A stretch of DNA of 64,000 bases from Ignavibacterium sp. (GTDB taxonomy: Bacteria; Bacteroidota; Ignavibacteria; Ignavibacteriales; Ignavibacteriaceae). Made by a program: the position numbers and the translations under genes. Where the stretch lies: contig NZ_AP026678.1 of the NCBI RefSeq assembly GCF_025998815.1, positions 2,232,001 through 2,296,000 of the forward strand. Direction: 5' to 3'. The notes under the pieces are model-generated. The model did not search any database. It saw nothing but the letters and a program-made list of their open reading frames with translations, and had not been told where the DNA came from. This document shows, piece after piece, positions 17,608 to 26,972 of this stretch; position 1 is the first letter of the stretch, and each line of letters opens with the position of its first letter.

Positions 17608-20475
17608 ATGAGAATACTTTTTTCATATATTCTTTTTATAACTTTTCTTTTTCTTAACTGTCCGAATTCATTTGGACAACAAATAACTGTCTTGTCAGAT
17701 TCTTCAGCAGGGAATTATTATTTTGAAAAGGCAGAACATTTTTATGAAAGAGGTGAATACGACAGTTCAACATATTATTACAAACAAGCAGCAAATGAAT
17801 TCAAGTCTCAAAAACGCTGGAAGGATTACCTCATTTCAAAAAATTATGCGGGAATTAATCTGAGATATCTTTCGATGTATGATGAATCTTTTAATACATT
17901 AAATGAAGCTTTAAGCATTGGACTTGAACAACTTGGGAGCAATGAACCTATTTTGGCAGATATTTATAATAGCATCGGTTCTTACTACTATGAAACAGGC
18001 GAACTTGACAGCGCTCTGGTGTACTATAGAAACGGACTGAATCTTAGTTTATCAGCTTTTGGTGAAAATCATAAAAATACTGCAAGAGGTTATCACAATG
18101 TTGGACTAATTTATTACTGGCAAATGGACTCCGACAAAGCTTTACAATATTTTGAAAAATCACTTTACATCTGGCTTTCTTTAATCGGAGAAAAACACTC
18201 CGCTGTCGGAAATTGTTATCTTAATATTGCCAATGCATATTATCTTATGGAAGATTTTGATAAAGCAATTCAATACGCATTAAAATCACTAAATGTATGG
18301 AAATCAGTTTTAGGTGAAGATCATCAATATGTAGCTATGGCATACAATAACCTTGCTGATACATATGAAACTATTGGCAAATACAACGAAGCAATTGAAA
18401 CTGACAAAATTGGACTGGATCTTAGAAAAAAAATCTTTGGTAATGAACATATCGAAACAGCCAATTCTCTGGCACATATAGCAAGTATATATACAAAAAC
18501 AGGAGAGTTTGAAAAATCCCGACAATATTTCAATGAAGCTTTTGCAATCTATAAAAAGTATCCAAATTCAAATCCTTACAAATTACAAGCACTTCTCGAT
18601 TTAGCAGATTTGAATTTGAGAGAAGGGAGATATGAAGAAGCATTAAAAAACTGTGATACAGTATTAATTTATACTCTTCCGGAAGTGTTGAATACTGATT
18701 TTAATGTGGATAATTTAACATTAACTCCAATGAGAACTGAATTATTAAATGCGATATTTCTTAAAGGAGAGATTTATTCAAAATATCAATCAAATCAACT
18801 GCTGCATCCTGACAAAAAATATATACAAATCGATCATAATTCTTTAAAAAGTTCCTATTTCTGGTACAAAAGATATAATCAGGTACTTGAAAAAATAAAA
18901 AGAGAATACAGAAATGAAACTTCAAAATTATTTCTGGGTAAGAAAAAGTTTGAAGTAATAGAAAAGTTGATAGGAATTTCGCTTGAACTCTATGAATTAA
19001 CCGGTGATGAGAAATACAAGAGTGAAGCATTTGCATTCTCTGAGCAAAGCAAAGCTCAATCATTGTACGAGGCGATTACAGAATCAAACGCAAAACAATT
19101 TGCAGGAATTGATGAACAATATTTGCAACTAGAAAAATCGATTAAAACCAAAAAGACTTTTCTTGAAACAAAAATACTAGAGTTTGAAGCAGAACAACCG
19201 GACTCAGATGAAATGCTTCTAATGAAAAAAGAATTATTCGCGTTGAGTTCAAAATATGACAGCCTGATTAATTTCTTTGAAACAAATTACCCCGAATATT
19301 ACAGACTTAAGTTTGATGATAACACACCTGATATAAAATTAGTCCAAAAGGATGTTCTGGATGATCAAACAGTATTACTTGAATATTTTATTGGTGATAG
19401 TTTAGCTTACATCTTTATTGTTGATAAAAACCAAAATGCTGTATTAAAAACAACTTGCTCAGAAATTTATGACTATACGAAAAAATTCAGAGCCTCACTA
19501 CAAAATCTGGATTACGAAACATATCTTCATTCAGCATATAAACTTTATTCTATTCTGATGAAACCCGCAGAAAACTTCTTATCTGACAAAAAAAGAATTA
19601 TCATCATACCCGATGGCATTACGCTTTATCTCCCATTCGAAGCACTTTTGTACAAAAAGATTTCCGTTACCAATAATTTGGATTTCAAGACACTGCCATA
19701 TCTTCTGAACCAATATGAATTCGTCTATAGCTATTCTATAAAATTGTTGTTAAACAGAAAATCCGATTCAAATAATATTAAATTATCATTTGCCGGCTTT
19801 GCACCGGTTTTTATTGATGAAAACATAGACAAGCTTAAGATTCAGCAAGTAATTGATTCAACTTTATTTTTAAGTGAAAGAAGCAACAAAGGACAAGAAG
19901 ATGATTATTCTGCTTTGCCGGAAAGTGATACTGAAATAACTGAGATATCCAAATTGTTCAATTCAAAAGGATATAAGAGTAAAATATTCAAGTATAAAAA
20001 TGCAACTGAGACAAATTTGAAATCTGATGAAATAACTTCGTATAGCTGCGTTCATCTTGCAACTCATGGTTTTATTAATGAATCAAAGCCCAGACTCTCC
20101 GGTTTAATTATGTCCATTGATTCTAAAGCTCAGGAAGATGGGATTCTATATTCTGAAGAGGTGTTTAATTTAAAGTTGAATGCAAAACTGATAGTTCTAA
20201 GCGCTTGTGAAAGTGGTTTGGGAACAATAATCAATGGTGAAGGAATTCTCGGATTGACAAGAGGATTTTTGTATTCAGGAGCTGAGAACATTATTGTTTC
20301 ACTCTGGCGTGTTGCCGATAAATCGACATCAGTTTTAATGTTAAAGTTTTATGAAAAATTATTAGAAGGAAAAAGCTATACTTCTGCTTTAAGGGAAGCT
20401 AAACTTGAAATTTTGAAAGATGGAACATACTCTTATCCACTCGAGTGGAGTCCGTTTATTTTAATTGGCAAATAA
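17608..20475 (+). CDS. Exported TPR-CHAT caspase-like protein
   Basis: A signal peptide (MRILFSYILFITFLFLNCPNSFGQ) leads into seven or more tetratricopeptide repeats of the 42-residue kinesin-light-chain style (about 30-330, e.g. GEKHSAVGNCYLNIANAYY). A helical/coiled linker follows, then a C-terminal CHAT domain (about 640-955). The caspase-like dyad is H820 in LATHGF and C867 in SACESG, both present. CHAT domains are clan CD protease relatives, and TPRs bind partners. The signal puts this one outside the cytoplasm. It converges with an anti-sigma/sigma pair 28 bp away, which suggests a shared signalling task. Substrate unknown. Confidence 0.88.
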   Translation: MRILFSYILFITFLFLNCPNSFGQQITVLSDSSAGNYYFEKAEHFYERGEYDSSTYYYKQAANEFKSQKRWKDYLISKNYAGINLRYLSMYDESFNTLNEALSIGLEQLGSNEPILADIYNSIGSYYYETGELDSALVYYRNGLNLSLSAFGENHKNTARGYHNVGLIYYWQMDSDKALQYFEKSLYIWLSLIGEKHSAVGNCYLNIANAYYLMEDFDKAIQYALKSLNVWKSVLGEDHQYVAMAYNNLADTYETIGKYNEAIETDKIGLDLRKKIFGNEHIETANSLAHIASIYTKTGEFEKSRQYFNEAFAIYKKYPNSNPYKLQALLDLADLNLREGRYEEALKNCDTVLIYTLPEVLNTDFNVDNLTLTPMRTELLNAIFLKGEIYSKYQSNQLLHPDKKYIQIDHNSLKSSYFWYKRYNQVLEKIKREYRNETSKLFLGKKKFEVIEKLIGISLELYELTGDEKYKSEAFAFSEQSKAQSLYEAITESNAKQFAGIDEQYLQLEKSIKTKKTFLETKILEFEAEQPDSDEMLLMKKELFALSSKYDSLINFFETNYPEYYRLKFDDNTPDIKLVQKDVLDDQTVLLEYFIGDSLAYIFIVDKNQNAVLKTTCSEIYDYTKKFRASLQNLDYETYLHSAYKLYSILMKPAENFLSDKKRIIIIPDGITLYLPFEALLYKKISVTNNLDFKTLPYLLNQYEFVYSYSIKLLLNRKSDSNNIKLSFAGFAPVFIDENIDKLKIQQVIDSTLFLSERSNKGQEDDYSALPESDTEITEISKLFNSKGYKSKIFKYKNATETNLKSDEITSYSCVHLATHGFINESKPRLSGLIMSIDSKAQEDGILYSEEVFNLKLNAKLIVLSACESGLGTIINGEGILGLTRGFLYSGAENIIVSLWRVADKSTSVLMLKFYEKLLEGKSYTSALREAKLEILKDGTYSYPLEWSPFILIGK

Positions 20476-20503
20476 ACTTTTGCTTAATGTCAGATTTGTA
20501 AGT

Positions 20504-21310
20504 TTATCGGATAAAAAATTTCCCAACTAATTCAAGCTTATCATCAGAAAGTAATTTCCAGTAATACAAACCTCTGTTAAATTTTTGATTTACTTTAATT
20601 TCGGAACCGATTATGGTTTTCTGGTAAACTGTTCTGTTTTTATTATCAACAATAACAATTGTGTTTGATTTTGATTGTTTGATCTGTTTCCAATTGAATG
20701 TGATAGGGCTTTTTACAGTGTCTCCGTTTGCTGGGCTAATTATTTCATAATTAAGGTTTGATCTTGTATTTCGGTTAATAAAATTTTCAAGAACTGCATT
20801 TGTAGCAAAAACTTCTTTATCAAAATTATTCCATTGTCTTTTAACTTCAGTTTTTTCATTGAAGGCAATTTCAGGAGTTTTGTTGCTGTCCACTTTTTGA
20901 ATATTTGACAGGCTATCAATTTCAAATTTTCTGTCAACTTTTTGAACTATTTTCAAATCATCTTTCACAACTAATATGTAATAAAAGCTGAGGCCTAAAG
21001 CAATTGAAATCAAAGCAACTGCGGAATATTTGAAAAGTTTAATTATTTGAAAATTTTTTATTGAGCTATGTTCGGAGATTTCTGAAGTATTTTCAGAAAA
21101 AATCTCATCCATTTCTTTATCTTCAGAAATAATTTTTTCATATTTAATTCTGCACTCTGAGCAGGATTTCAGATGATTTTCAACAAACGCCTGCTCTTTT
21201 TCAGATAACACTTCTCTTAAGTTCAGATAAGTTGAGATCGCTTGATTCGAAAGATGTTCCCTTGAATTATTAAGCAGCATTGAATATTCTTCTAAAAAGT
21301 TTTTCATCAT
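20504..21310 (-). CDS. Membrane anti-sigma factor with zinc-binding ZAS motif
   Basis: The N-terminal cytoplasmic part has H46-x3-C50-x2-C53 (ENHLKSCSECR), the HxxxCxxC motif of zinc-binding anti-sigma domains. One membrane helix follows at about 93-113. The C-terminal ~150 residues should be periplasmic. They start with a disordered Lys/Asp-rich stretch and end in an Ig-like/fibronectin-like beta domain (SPANGDTVKSPITFNWKQ and GLYYWKL). It lies 45 bp downstream of the sigma factor gene on the same strand, as ECF sigma/anti-sigma pairs do. The outer domain is the likely sensor. A substrate relation to the convergent CHAT protein is inference. Confidence 0.78.
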   Translation of the reverse strand: MMKNFLEEYSMLLNNSREHLSNQAISTYLNLREVLSEKEQAFVENHLKSCSECRIKYEKIISEDKEMDEIFSENTSEISEHSSIKNFQIIKLFKYSAVALISIALGLSFYYILVVKDDLKIVQKVDRKFEIDSLSNIQKVDSNKTPEIAFNEKTEVKRQWNNFDKEVFATNAVLENFINRNTRSNLNYEIISPANGDTVKSPITFNWKQIKQSKSNTIVIVDNKNRTVYQKTIIGSEIKVNQKFNRGLYYWKLLSDDKLELVGKFFIR

Positions 21311-21355
21311 TATATAATTATAAGTTTAAATATTATCAAAACACTTTCAATTAAT

Positions 21356-21955
21356 TTATTGAATATCAAATTTATTAAACATTGGAAAGTTGTATCCGTT
21401 TTTCTTTAAATAGGAAAAGAATTTAATTCTCAGTCTTCTTATCTGAGTGTCAATTGTGTTTAAATTCTTTTTTGTAATTCGGGCAATTTCTGTCCTGTGC
21501 ATATCATTTACCAATAAATTAAATAAGGCTCTCTCCTGTTCTTTGAGTGAAAGCTTAAATAAATTTATAATACTAAATAACTCTTCACTCTCAACCTTGC
21601 TGTATGTTTTTTGTTTTTCTTTCTGACTAAAATACAAAGAGCTCATATCTTCGTCATCACTTTCATATTCTATTGGAATTTCATTTTGTTGCTTTTTTTT
21701 TATTTTAAGAGCAAGATCAAGCTGTACTCTGCATTGAATCTTTATTGCAGCAATTAAATAAGCATCAGGGTTTTTGATTTCATCAGATAAACTAATACTA
21801 CAAATATTTAAATAAACCTGATTAATGAATTCATCAAGTTCTGAATAAATTGTCTTTACAAACAAATCACGGTAGCGATTAAAATAGAAGCTGAGAACTT
21901 TATAACCCTTTGAACCAGGTATGAAATATTTTTTTTGAATTTCCTCAGGATTCAT
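21356..21955 (-). CDS. ECF-like sigma-70 family sigma factor
   Basis: The 199-residue protein shows weak sigma region 2 character (FNRYRDLFVKTIYSELDEFINQVYLNI; PDAYLIAAIKIQCR) and a clearer region 4 helix-turn-helix (LKEQERALFNLLVNDMHRTE and ITKKNLNTIDTQIRRLRIKF). Length fits ECF factors. The linker between the domains is long and acidic. It is transcribed with the downstream ZAS-type anti-sigma gene, which should hold it inactive at the membrane. Region 2 is divergent enough that a search might place it in an atypical ECF group. Own targets cannot be read here. Confidence 0.78.
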   Translation of the reverse strand: MNPEEIQKKYFIPGSKGYKVLSFYFNRYRDLFVKTIYSELDEFINQVYLNICSISLSDEIKNPDAYLIAAIKIQCRVQLDLALKIKKKQQNEIPIEYESDDEDMSSLYFSQKEKQKTYSKVESEELFSIINLFKLSLKEQERALFNLLVNDMHRTEIARITKKNLNTIDTQIRRLRIKFFSYLKKNGYNFPMFNKFDIQ

Positions 21956-22084
21956 ACAGATAAGCTTATTTTATCTTCACCGAAAATATAGAATTTTAAT
22001 TAAGATACTCCAATAAGAGTGAAAAGAACTAATTATATATTTAAATTTCAATTAGAAATAATTCAGTAATTGGTAATAAAAATT

Positions 22085-23380
22085 ATGAACACAACAAAAA
22101 GCAAACAGTTATTCGAAAAAGCAAAAAGATATATCCCCGGTGGAGTTAACTCTCCCGTACGTGCATTCAAATCAGTTGGCGGTGAGCCAATCTTTATTGA
22201 AAAAGGAAGCGGCTCAAAATTTTATGATGTTGACGGCAATGAGTACATCGATTACATCGGAAGCTGGGGACCGCATCTGTTCGGACATAATCCGCCATTC
22301 ATCAAACAAGCTTTGGCAGAAGCATTTGAAAAAGGAACAAGCTTTGGTGCACCAACAGAACTTGAAGTCAGAATGGCTCAGTTAATCACCGATTTAGTTC
22401 CTTCGGTTGAGATGGTAAGAATGGTTAACAGCGGAACAGAAGCCACAATGTCGGCGATTCGTGCCGCACGAGGTTACACCAACAAAGAAAAGTTTATCAA
22501 GTTTGAAGGATGTTATCACGGACACGCTGATTATTTTCTTATCAAAGCCGGAAGCGGTGCTTTAACACTTGGAGTTCCAACCTCTCCAGGTGTTACAAAA
22601 GGAAATGCTGCCGACACATTACTTGCTGATTTCAACGACATTGAATCGGTAAAGAAACTTGTTTATGCAAACAAAAACAATGTGGCCGCAATAATTATTG
22701 AACCGATTGCCGGCAATATGGGAGTTGTAAAAGCCGATGAAAGTTTTCTTGTTGAATTAAGAAATCTTTGCAACGAAGAAAACATTGTTCTGATTTTTGA
22801 TGAAGTGATGACAGGGTTTCGGGTTGCTGCAGGTGGCGCACAGGAAATACTTGGAATCAAACCCGACTTAACAACATTCGGGAAAATAATTGGTGGTGGT
22901 TTGCCAGTCGGTGCATTCGGTGGTAAAAAAGAAATTATGGAAATGGTTGCACCTGCCGGTCCGGTTTATCAGGCGGGAACATTAAGCGGAAATCCGCTTG
23001 CAATGGCTGCAGGTTATGCAGCGCTTAGTTACATCAAAGAGCATCCGGAAATTTATGTTCAGTTAGAAAAGAGCTCGATGTATCTTGAAAACGGATTTAA
23101 AGAGAATCTGAAAGCCGTCGGAAAAAATTATGCAATGAACCGTGTCGGCTCAATGATGTGTATGTTCTTTACAGAAGAGCCGGTAAACGATTTCAAAAGT
23201 GCAGTGAAGTCCGATACAGCATTATATGGAAAATATTTTCATGAAATGTTAAAGCGGGGAATTTATCTTGCCCCGGCACAGTTTGAAGCACTGTTCGTCT
23301 CAACAGCACATACCAAAGAAGACTTGGATAAAACAATTAAGGCACACAGAGAGGCGCTGGAAACAATTTCCAAACAATAA
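22085..23380 (+). CDS. hemL: Glutamate-1-semialdehyde 2,1-aminomutase
   Basis: This makes 5-aminolevulinate from glutamate-1-semialdehyde in the C5 pathway to tetrapyrroles. The opening ([20 protein letters not shown]) is diagnostic. [24 protein letters not shown] and the PLP lysine K267 in [16 protein letters not shown] are all present, and the length (431 residues) is that of the family. I start at ATG 22085 rather than the TTG five codons upstream. No other haem gene is adjacent. A diverged copy of its 3' end lies about 110 bp downstream (23490-23531). Confidence 0.95.
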   Translation: MNTTKSKQLFEKAKRYIPGGVNSPVRAFKSVGGEPIFIEKGSGSKFYDVDGNEYIDYIGSWGPHLFGHNPPFIKQALAEAFEKGTSFGAPTELEVRMAQLITDLVPSVEMVRMVNSGTEATMSAIRAARGYTNKEKFIKFEGCYHGHADYFLIKAGSGALTLGVPTSPGVTKGNAADTLLADFNDIESVKKLVYANKNNVAAIIIEPIAGNMGVVKADESFLVELRNLCNEENIVLIFDEVMTGFRVAAGGAQEILGIKPDLTTFGKIIGGGLPVGAFGGKKEIMEMVAPAGPVYQAGTLSGNPLAMAAGYAALSYIKEHPEIYVQLEKSSMYLENGFKENLKAVGKNYAMNRVGSMMCMFFTEEPVNDFKSAVKSDTALYGKYFHEMLKRGIYLAPAQFEALFVSTAHTKEDLDKTIKAHREALETISKQ

Positions 23381-23388
23381 AAAATTTT

Positions 23389-23484
23389 ATGACTGATGAC
23401 CGTACACAAATCTTCGATCAGATAAAATCTCTGATGAAAAAATATGAACCGCCTTTTTCTGCAAGAAATGATTTTGACTTATGA
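23389..23484 (+). pseudogene. Truncated copy of the DUF1801 gene at 26973
   Basis: ATG at 23389 opens 31 codons that match the first 32 codons of the intact gene at 26973 in all but a few positions (IFDQIKSLMKKYEPPFSARNDFD against IFDQIKNLMKKYEPPFKARNDFD). The frame then breaks at a TGA (23482) where a few bases appear lost. DNA identity is high up to this point. It is a gene relic directly after hemL. Confidence 0.85.
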
Positions 23485-23489
23485 TATAA

Positions 23490-23531
23490 GATGATTTGGA
23501 TAAGACGATTGAGGCGCATAGAGAAGTTTAG
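23490..23531 (+). pseudogene. Second, diverged copy of the hemL 3' end
   Basis: These 42 bases encode DDLDKTIEAHREV and a stop, matching [15 protein letters not shown] of the true hemL C-terminus, with third-position changes throughout. The fragment follows directly on the broken DUF1801 copy. The third-position pattern says it was once a translated hemL, so the copy is from a diverged allele rather than a fresh duplication. Confidence 0.75.
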
Positions 23532-23611
23532 GCAGCCTTTAGGGTTAATATTTTTTTTAGATTTGATTAAGCAAAATAAATTGATTTTAGTATAATTGCG
23601 GGAAATAATAA

Positions 23612-23647
23612 GTTAGCGGTCATGCTATGGCGACATCATAACCGAAC
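23612..23647. repeat. Imperfect palindrome at the left border of the 23682 gene
   Basis: GTTagCGGTcATG at 23612-23624 folds against CATaACCGAAC ending at 23647, with extra unpaired bases on one arm. The right arm lies 34 bp before the NTF2-like start. Short cassette-border elements have this form: GTT at one end, AAC at the other, with bulged bases. It does not fit the strict GTTRRRY consensus of integron attC sites. Confidence 0.5.
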
Positions 23648-23681
23648 AACAGTATTTCAAATTTTTAACCAAGTAAAAAAT

Positions 23682-24089
23682 ATGAGCAACGAAACGACAT
23701 TGAACAAAGACCAAAAACAACTTTGGGAACTAGTCCAAAAAATCAACAATTGTTGGTACAAAGGAAACCCGTTACAACTTTCGGATTTTTTTGACCCAAA
23801 TATTGTGTTTAATAGTCCTGACTTCAAGCATCAAATCATTGGTAAAGACAACTGTATTCAGACATATAGTGATTTTATGAATAACTCAAAAGTTCTCATA
23901 TACAATGAAGGCAATCCGACAGTCGAACTATTTGCAAATACTGCCATTGTAACTTATGACTTTGAAATGAAATACGAACAGAATAAAAAGACATATCATG
24001 AAACAGGAACAGATATTATGGTTTTTGAACGCCATCAGGGTTCGTGGAAAGTTATTTGGAGAGGATTGAGTAACTTAAAAAATGTATAA
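23682..24089 (+). CDS. NTF2-like / SnoaL-like small protein
   Basis: The 135-residue product (from MSNETTLNKDQ) has the NTF2-like cone-fold pattern. A helical start (ELVQKINNCWYKGNPLQLSDFFDPNIVF) is followed by beta strands (GNPTVELFANTAIVTYDFEMKY, DIMVFERHQGSWKVIWRGLS) typical of SnoaL/DUF4440-type proteins with a ligand pocket. I start at ATG 23682. A longer frame from 23622 would run back through the palindrome. Codon use and base composition differ slightly from neighbours (more C). It is bracketed by two palindromic elements in a rearranged region, suggesting acquisition by transfer. Substrate unknown. Confidence 0.7.
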   Translation: MSNETTLNKDQKQLWELVQKINNCWYKGNPLQLSDFFDPNIVFNSPDFKHQIIGKDNCIQTYSDFMNNSKVLIYNEGNPTVELFANTAIVTYDFEMKYEQNKKTYHETGTDIMVFERHQGSWKVIWRGLSNLKNV

Positions 24090-24182
24090 TGATAAATATT
24101 TTTATGTTGACATGACATCATTATATCAGATAATGATAGTGGAAATTGTAACAATTGATATGACCGATAATAAAGCACAAAC

Positions 24183-24313
24183 CGCTAACAACGTATTTAA
24201 CTTAAGGTGGCCAATGTGGTAATTCGAAGCTATGTGTTTTTAAGTAAGTTTATTGCAAGCCGACAAGTAAGTGCTAAGAAAACCGCCACAAGTCATATAC
24301 GCTCAGCCGTTAT
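24183..24313. repeat. Long imperfect inverted repeat at the right border of the 23682 gene
   Basis: Left arm TAACaaCGTATttaACTTaaGGtGG (from 24186) pairs with the arm CCgCCacAAGTcatATACGctcagcCGTTA (to 24312). One arm has several bases the other lacks, the asymmetric-bulge style of attC-like recombination sites. The centre (about 24211-24282) is a long loop with GTGCTAAG. Bases 24090-24182 and 24314-24525 are AT-rich with no gene. This is the only notable item in the 436-bp gap before the amidase gene. Confidence 0.55.
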
Positions 24314-24525
24314 CTACCCTCAAACCTGTCTTTTTAATTAATTAAATCTTCATTAACAAAAAAGCTTATCAAGAAATGTGTACTACAATATTCATAATTA
24401 AAATTTTTTTGCCACATTAATTTCTGCACAGTAAATTGAGATAAAATATTTTTGCATTATTCCAATCAAATAGTAAATTCCCGTTCAGATAAATAAATTA
24501 ATTACAAACAAACAGCAGGCAGCAA

Positions 24526-25992
24526 ATGAGTCAATACATTTATAAATCTGCAACAGAATTAGCCGGTTTGATTCGCGAGGGGAAAGCAGAAAGCAGGGAT
24601 ATTGTTAAAGAACATCTTGAGCAAATTAAAAAACACAACCACAAACTGAATGCTCTGATTTCTGTTTTTGAAGAAGAAGCCCTGCTGGAAGCATCGTTGT
24701 GTGATAAAGAAGCTAAGGAAGGCAGGTTTCGCGGACTGCTTCACGGAGTTCCAGTTACCATTAAAGAACAATTCTGGATTAAAGGAAAAAAGAGCAACAA
24801 TAATTTTAAAATGCTTGAAAATTTCGTCGCTCCCGAAGATGCGGTCATTGTCAGCAGAATCAGAAAAAGCGGAGCGATAATTCTCGGACAAACCAATGTT
24901 CCTAAAAATTTAACTGATTATCAGGTTGCCGGCGATATTTATCCCGAAGGAAAGAATCCATACAATACTGAATACACACCTGGAGGAAGTACCGGCGGCG
25001 GTGCAGCGGCGCTTGCATCAGGTTTTACACCACTTGAACTGGGTGGTGATTTGGGCGGTTCAATAAGGGTACCTTCTTCTTTCTGCGGATTGTATGGTTT
25101 GAAGCCCACCGAAAATACAGTTCCTCTGCACGGAAATATTCCATTACCCGAGAATACCCGAACATTAATTGTGCATATGGTTCAGGCAGGTCCGCTGGCA
25201 AGAACTATTGATGATGTCGAATTACTCTGGAAAATAATTGCAGGACCGCATGAAAGCGACCGCAACATTCCTGATATAAATTGGAAACCTGCTGAAAAAA
25301 AATCATTCAGTGAATTTAAGATTGCCTGGACTGACGGTTGGCCGGGATTTGAAACAAGTACTCAAATAAGTAATGCCATCAGAACTTTTGCAGATAATTT
25401 AAATGATAAGGGGTGCAAAATTGAAAAGAAAATTCCGGATGAAACTCTTCATTTCGATTCCCTGAAAGTTTTTGCCGGATTAATTCCGTATATAGTTGCA
25501 CAGGGAAACAACCCATTTGTTCGTACGCTTATAAAGATGCAATTCAATAAAGGATTGCTGAAGGGAATGAAAAAAGAATTTCCTGATTTGGATAAAATCT
25601 TTAGTAGTGCATTCAGATTTGATGCTAATCATTACGGCGAAACGATTCTGCAGCGCCATTTGATTACACAAAGATGGGAGACTTTTTTCAACGAGTATGA
25701 TTTTCTCATAGCTCCTGTTGCATTCGGACCGGCTTTCAAACGATGTAAGATTGGAAGCAGACTGAATTACGATGGAAAGGAAATGAATTATTTCAGATAC
25801 GTTTGGCCTTATGTTGCCTGCTTTAATGCATCGGGAAATCCTTCGGTAACAATTCCTTTGGGACTTGGCAAAGAGGGTCTGCCGATTGGTCTGCAGGTAG
25901 TAGGAAAATACTGGAGCGAACCGGAACTACTGGGCTTTGCAAAAAAAGTAACGGAAATTACTCCCGGCTTTATTAAACCAAACGGATATTAA
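24526..25992 (+). CDS. Amidase-signature family enzyme
   Basis: The 488-residue protein has the amidase signature, with the Ser-cisSer-Lys triad in place: K80 (VPVTIKEQ), S155 (YTPGGSTGGGAAAL) and nucleophile S179 (LGGDLGGSIRVPS), followed by GLYGLKPT. It hydrolyses a carbon-nitrogen amide bond. The substrate cannot be deduced. It is not the GatA subunit by context, since no gatB or gatC is near and the central region differs. Length is normal for stand-alone amidases. It lies in the rearranged stretch, apparently transcribed alone or with the broken CPBP gene 48 bp downstream. Confidence 0.85.
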   Translation: MSQYIYKSATELAGLIREGKAESRDIVKEHLEQIKKHNHKLNALISVFEEEALLEASLCDKEAKEGRFRGLLHGVPVTIKEQFWIKGKKSNNNFKMLENFVAPEDAVIVSRIRKSGAIILGQTNVPKNLTDYQVAGDIYPEGKNPYNTEYTPGGSTGGGAAALASGFTPLELGGDLGGSIRVPSSFCGLYGLKPTENTVPLHGNIPLPENTRTLIVHMVQAGPLARTIDDVELLWKIIAGPHESDRNIPDINWKPAEKKSFSEFKIAWTDGWPGFETSTQISNAIRTFADNLNDKGCKIEKKIPDETLHFDSLKVFAGLIPYIVAQGNNPFVRTLIKMQFNKGLLKGMKKEFPDLDKIFSSAFRFDANHYGETILQRHLITQRWETFFNEYDFLIAPVAFGPAFKRCKIGSRLNYDGKEMNYFRYVWPYVACFNASGNPSVTIPLGLGKEGLPIGLQVVGKYWSEPELLGFAKKVTEITPGFIKPNGY

Positions 25993-26040
25993 ATAAATTA
26001 GAGAGAATTAAGAGCATTATTCATTTATAAACTATAACAA

Positions 26041-26847
26041 TTGAAAGAAAAAATAAAAAAACTAAAACCGCCGATATTATTTTTAATTCTAATATTGATT
26101 CCCTTAAATCAAATAGCATTAAATTATTTATTTAAGTATCGCGTGTTTAATTCGGTTGCAGAATCAACTTTTTTCCTTATACAGCCAACTCTTCTGACAA
26201 ATCTTTTTAGCCTTGCAGTATTTTCTTTTCTGATTTTTATAAAAGGCAAGCATGATTTATTTTCGGTTTAGTTTCCGAAAGAAAAATGGAAAAAGACTTT
26301 GCTGCTTGTCTTTCTAATTTGGTTTGTATCTCAAGTAATAACTTTTATCTGGGTGTTTGTAAGTGAGGGGGCGGTTCGAATGTCTGGCAATATTAACATT
26401 CTGATCGGTAGTTTACTCGGACAGTTATTTGGAAATGCAGCTTTTGAAGAATTGATCTATCGGGGGATTCTATTTTTACAATTTTATCTGTTGTTGAAAA
26501 CTAAAAATAACATAAAGAAATCACTATTCTATTCGGTAATTATATCTCAAATTATTTTTGCATTAATTCATATTCCTAATCGTTTAATTATTAATCAGGT
26601 GAATAATCTTGGAACCGATTTAATGATTCTTTTTACTGCGGGTTCGGTATTAACATTAATATTTATTATAACCAGAAACCTTCTGTTTTTAATCGGTATT
26701 CATGCATTAATCAATCAACCATTCAATCTCATTGAGACAGATTTTCCGATGAGAATAATCATTTCCATTTTGGTAATCATATCTGCTGCATTTTGGAACA
26801 AGATTATGCTGGTAAATGATAATGAAATAAAATCTATTAAAATCTGA
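26041..26847 (+). pseudogene. CPBP-family intramembrane protease gene with an in-frame stop
   Basis: A TTG-initiated frame at 26041 runs 76 codons to TAG at 26269-26271. The same frame then continues without break to 26847. Read through, it forms one multi-pass membrane protein with the CPBP (Abi/CAAX-like) motifs FEELIYR (EExxxR), a histidine in FALIHIPN and another in GIHALIN. All catalytic residues lie after the stop. TAG could be one change from a tryptophan TGG. So it is a decaying gene, a sequencing error, or two pieces with restart near 26299. No Shine-Dalgarno site is seen at either start. Confidence 0.65.
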
Positions 26848-26972
26848 TAACGACTATATTAAAAATAAAAGAAAGGTTTACGTGGTTTTGTTTTGATTTT
26901 CAATCTTTCTTCAACCACTCGTATTTTTAATTAAATAATTTTTGAATAAATTTTAATAATACGGAGCCTCAA

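Noticed and set aside
24183-24313. Calling the palindromes true integron attC sites
   Set aside because: The ends lack the GTTRRRY / RYYYAAC consensus and no integrase gene is in the window, so I list them only as cassette-like inverted repeats.
24526-25992. Calling the amidase GatA (tRNA amidotransferase subunit A)
   Set aside because: No gatB or gatC is nearby and the sequence outside the amidase signature does not look like GatA.
26269-26271. TAG read through as pyrrolysine or another recoded residue
   Set aside because: Nothing in the window (no pylT, no recoding hairpin) supports it. A nonsense change or sequencing error is simpler.
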